Of a stretch of 60,000 nt of DNA, positions 57,841 to 60,000 are shown one piece after another. The DNA is taken from the NCBI RefSeq assembly GCF_032854445.1, contig NC_088299.1, positions 1,155,001 through 1,215,000 of the forward strand, read 5' to 3'. Each line of letters opens with the position of its first letter. Positions within the stretch are counted from its first letter, which is position 1. Both the position numbers and the translations under genes were made by a program. The notes below the pieces were generated by a model. That model worked only from the letters and a program-made list of their open reading frames with translations. It searched no databases and was not told where the DNA came from. This stretch comes from Liolophura sinensis. Its lineage: Eukaryota > Mollusca > Polyplacophora > Chitonida > Chitonidae.

Positions 57841-58650
57841 ACTACATGTAGGCCCTGGACACTGTCAATATGTCTTACCTCAAGTTACCTGAAACCTAAG
57901 ACTACATGTTGGACACTGTCATTATGTCTTACCTCAAGTTACCTGAAATGTTAGACTACATGTTGGACAACATCATTATGTCTTACCACAAGTTACCTGA
58001 AACGTTAGACTACATGTTGGACACTGTCATTATTTCTTACCTCAAGTTACCTGAAACATCAGACTACATGTTGGACACTGTCATTATGTCTTACCACAAG
58101 TTACCTGAAACGTTAGACTACATGTTGGACACTGTCATTATGTCTTACCTCAAGTTACCTGAAATGTTAGACTACATGTTGGACGTCATTATGTCTTACC
58201 ACAAGTTACCTGAAACGTTATACTACATGTAGGCCCTGGACATTGTCAATATGTCTTACCTCAAGTTACCTGAAATATTGGACTAGGCCCGAACACTGCC
58301 ATTATGTCTTACCTGAAACATTTGAGTAGGCCCCAGACATTGTCATTATGTCTTCCCTGAAACATTAGACTATGTCCCAGACACGGTTATGGCCTACCTG
58401 AAGCATTAGACTAGGTCCAGGACACAGTCATTATGTCTTACCTGAAACGTTGGACTGTGTCCAGGACACTGTCATTATGTCTTACCTGAAACGTTGGACT
58501 GTGTCCATGACACTGTCATTATGTCTTACCTGAAACATTGGACTGTGTCCAGGACGCTGTCATTATATCTTACCTGAAACATTGGACTATGTCCAGGACA
58601 CTGTCATTATGTCTTACCTGAAATGTTGGATTAGGCCCCAGAGGCTGTAA
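57811..58650 (+). repeat. 44-54 bp minisatellite derived from the POLK C-terminal codons
   Basis: The last POLK codons (ATTATGTCTTACCTGAAACG, then TTAG) are the first member of a tandem array continuing past the stop. TGTCTTACC starts recur at 57821, 57871, 57925, 57979, 58033, 58087, 58141, 58192 and 58252, mostly 54 bp apart. Farther units are 44 bp (GTTGGACTGTGTCCAGGACA type). A 108-aa ORF at 57906-58232 reads this repeat in another frame and is not a separate gene. Confidence 0.92.
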
Positions 58651-58731
58651 TTATGTCCTACCTGAAACATTACCTTAGGCCCTGGCCACTGTCCTGATGT
58701 ATTACATGGACCTGAAATGTTGAGGGACTCC

Positions 58732-58960
58732 ATGGCAAAAAGAGGTTAGCACGGCAGCGCAGCGCTGTGACCCAGGAGCCTCCCAGCAATGCGGTGGCAG
58801 TGAGCGCATGCTGGGTTCCTTTCCAGCCATACGTTATAAGATCTGCCAGCAACCTGGGGATGGTTGTCGGTTACCTCCATCCATTATTCTGGCCGCCGTC
58901 GTATAAGTGAAGTATTCTTGAGTATGGAATAAAACATCAATCAAATAAACAAATAAATTA
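58732..58960 (+). mobile_element. SINE family A (diverged)
   Basis: Family order from a decayed head (GAGGTTAGCACGGCAGCGCA) through GTCGTATAAGTGAAGTATTC to an ATAAACAAATAAATTAAA tail. It is inserted in the decayed end of the POLK-derived minisatellite, so flanking copies resemble a duplication. Confidence 0.85.
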
Positions 58961-59560
58961 AATACCTCAAATGTTAGCCTAAGACCTGAACACTGCCATT
59001 ATGTATTACATGTATGTGAAATATTGGCCTAAGACCTGAACACTGCCATTATGTATTACATGTACATGAAATGTTAGTCTGGGACCTTGACACTTCCATT
59101 ACTGAACACTTATTACATGTAAATAAAGAAGTCCTGGTTTGCTGATAACAGAATGATGCACATTGTATTGTATTGTTAAATTCATCCACAGGTATAAATA
59201 TGCATAAGTCATATGCAAAGGACTACGCAATAAGGTGACATGAATTCCAGCCCACTGTTCATTAATGGCAGTCGGTTTGATAGGAAACATCTCTGTACAT
59301 ACTGTACATAAATAAAGAAATATACACGTATATCCAGATCTCCATAAAGCAGAAAACTCAGCAGTACACGAGTTGTTTGTGATGTCATCTGTTATACATC
59401 TGTTTTGCGTTTTAAGGTGGAATTTCTTGTACTGGGGACGATTCCCCGCCTTACAATACCAGGTCCTTTATATTCATGCTTGTTTGCATGCATTTCTATT
59501 TATTTGGCATTGAACACTGTACGGTACTTGTGAATTGTTCACCCACATTATGGTCATTTT
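58961..59560 (+). other. Spacer with candidate poly(A) signals
   Basis: Decayed minisatellite units continue to about 59100, then unique sequence. AATAAA occurs inside GTAAATAAAGAAG (about 59120) and ACATAAATAAAGAAATA (about 59310), possible ends for a long POLK 3' UTR. No gene is seen. Confidence 0.4.
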
Positions 59561-60000
59561 TATTAGACCTGTTAGTTTGTGTAAACCTTTAACCTTCTGA
59601 CTGGCTGACCTGTTGGTTCCATACCTGACCAAGGAAGTCAAGGAGATTCTGTTCTTTGGGCCTTGGTGACAGTTAGAAACAGTCCGAAGCACTAGGAATG
59701 CCACTACAGGCACTCCAGTCTCCTGTACCCGTTATTATTAGACCTGTTAGTTTGTGTAAACCAATAACCTTCTGACTGGTTGACCTGTTGGCTCTATACC
59801 TGACCAAGGAAGTCAAGGAGATTCTGTTCTTTGGGCCTCGGTGACAGTTATAAACAGTCCGAAGCACTAGGAACGGCACTACAGGCACTCCAGTCTCCTG
59901 TACCCGTTATTATTAGACCTGTTAGTTTGTGTAAACCATTAACCACCTGACTGGCTGACCTGTTGGTTCTATACCTGATCATGGAAGTCGAGGAGATTCT
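59561..60000 (+). repeat. 175-bp tandem satellite (runs off the right edge)
   Basis: TATTAGACCTGTTAGTTTGT starts at 59561, 59736 and 59911, giving an exact 175-bp period with a few substitutions per unit. Two full units and part of a third are visible. Minus-strand ORFs repeated in each unit are artefacts. Confidence 0.95.

Noticed and set aside
57906-58232. Separate 108-aa gene with repeated IMSYLK peptides
   Set aside because: It lies in the POLK-derived minisatellite, in a different frame from POLK, without promoter or splice support.

Overview
This window reads as animal nuclear DNA, probably from a spiralian and most likely a mollusc. The evidence is two large intron-rich genes, many tRNA-derived SINEs whose central domain resembles families known from molluscan genomes, fold-back (MITE-like) elements, many minisatellites, and a TALE-class homeobox gene of a kind that is expanded in spiralians. 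No bacterial, viral or organellar gene is visible.

Layout. (1) 1-8420 is a macrosatellite of about 2,276-bp units: three full units and one truncated unit, open at the left window edge. Each unit carries its own CCAAT/TATA promoter, an intronless gene for a TALE-type homeodomain protein of about 330 aa, and a 3' region. Only the second copy is fully open; the others carry small indels with hardly any substitutions. (2) 8421-13489 holds a decayed edge unit, SINEs, gene-poor sequence, and a 72-77 bp minisatellite. (3) 13490-41689 on the minus strand is a complete 24-coding-exon gene for cytosolic carboxypeptidase 1 (AGTPBP1/CCP1/Nna1). I joined it by splice sites and phase, giving 3,735 nt and 1,244 aa. 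(4) About 41.8-45.2 kb is the head-to-head spacer. (5) 45237-57840 on the plus strand is a complete 11-coding-exon gene for DNA polymerase kappa (POLK), 3,204 nt and 1,067 aa, with two UBZ4 fingers and PIP boxes. (6) 57.8-60 kb is a minisatellite copied from the end of POLK, a SINE, and the start of a 175-bp tandem satellite that runs off the right edge.

Working together. CCP1 (a tubulin/protein deglutamylase) and POLK (translesion synthesis) have no known shared pathway; they are simply divergent neighbours. The homeobox array is the most unusual element. A short, intronless, TATA-driven homeobox gene repeated as nearly identical macrosatellite units has the same architecture as mammalian D4Z4/DUX4, but in an unrelated homeobox class. 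A second theme is that both ordinary genes have a minisatellite made from their own final coding segment plus stop codon, and several intronic minisatellites lie directly against 3' splice sites.

Limits. Exon models come from reading the sequence and from remembered family conservation, without transcripts. Family names for SINEs and for the homeobox clade are inferences.
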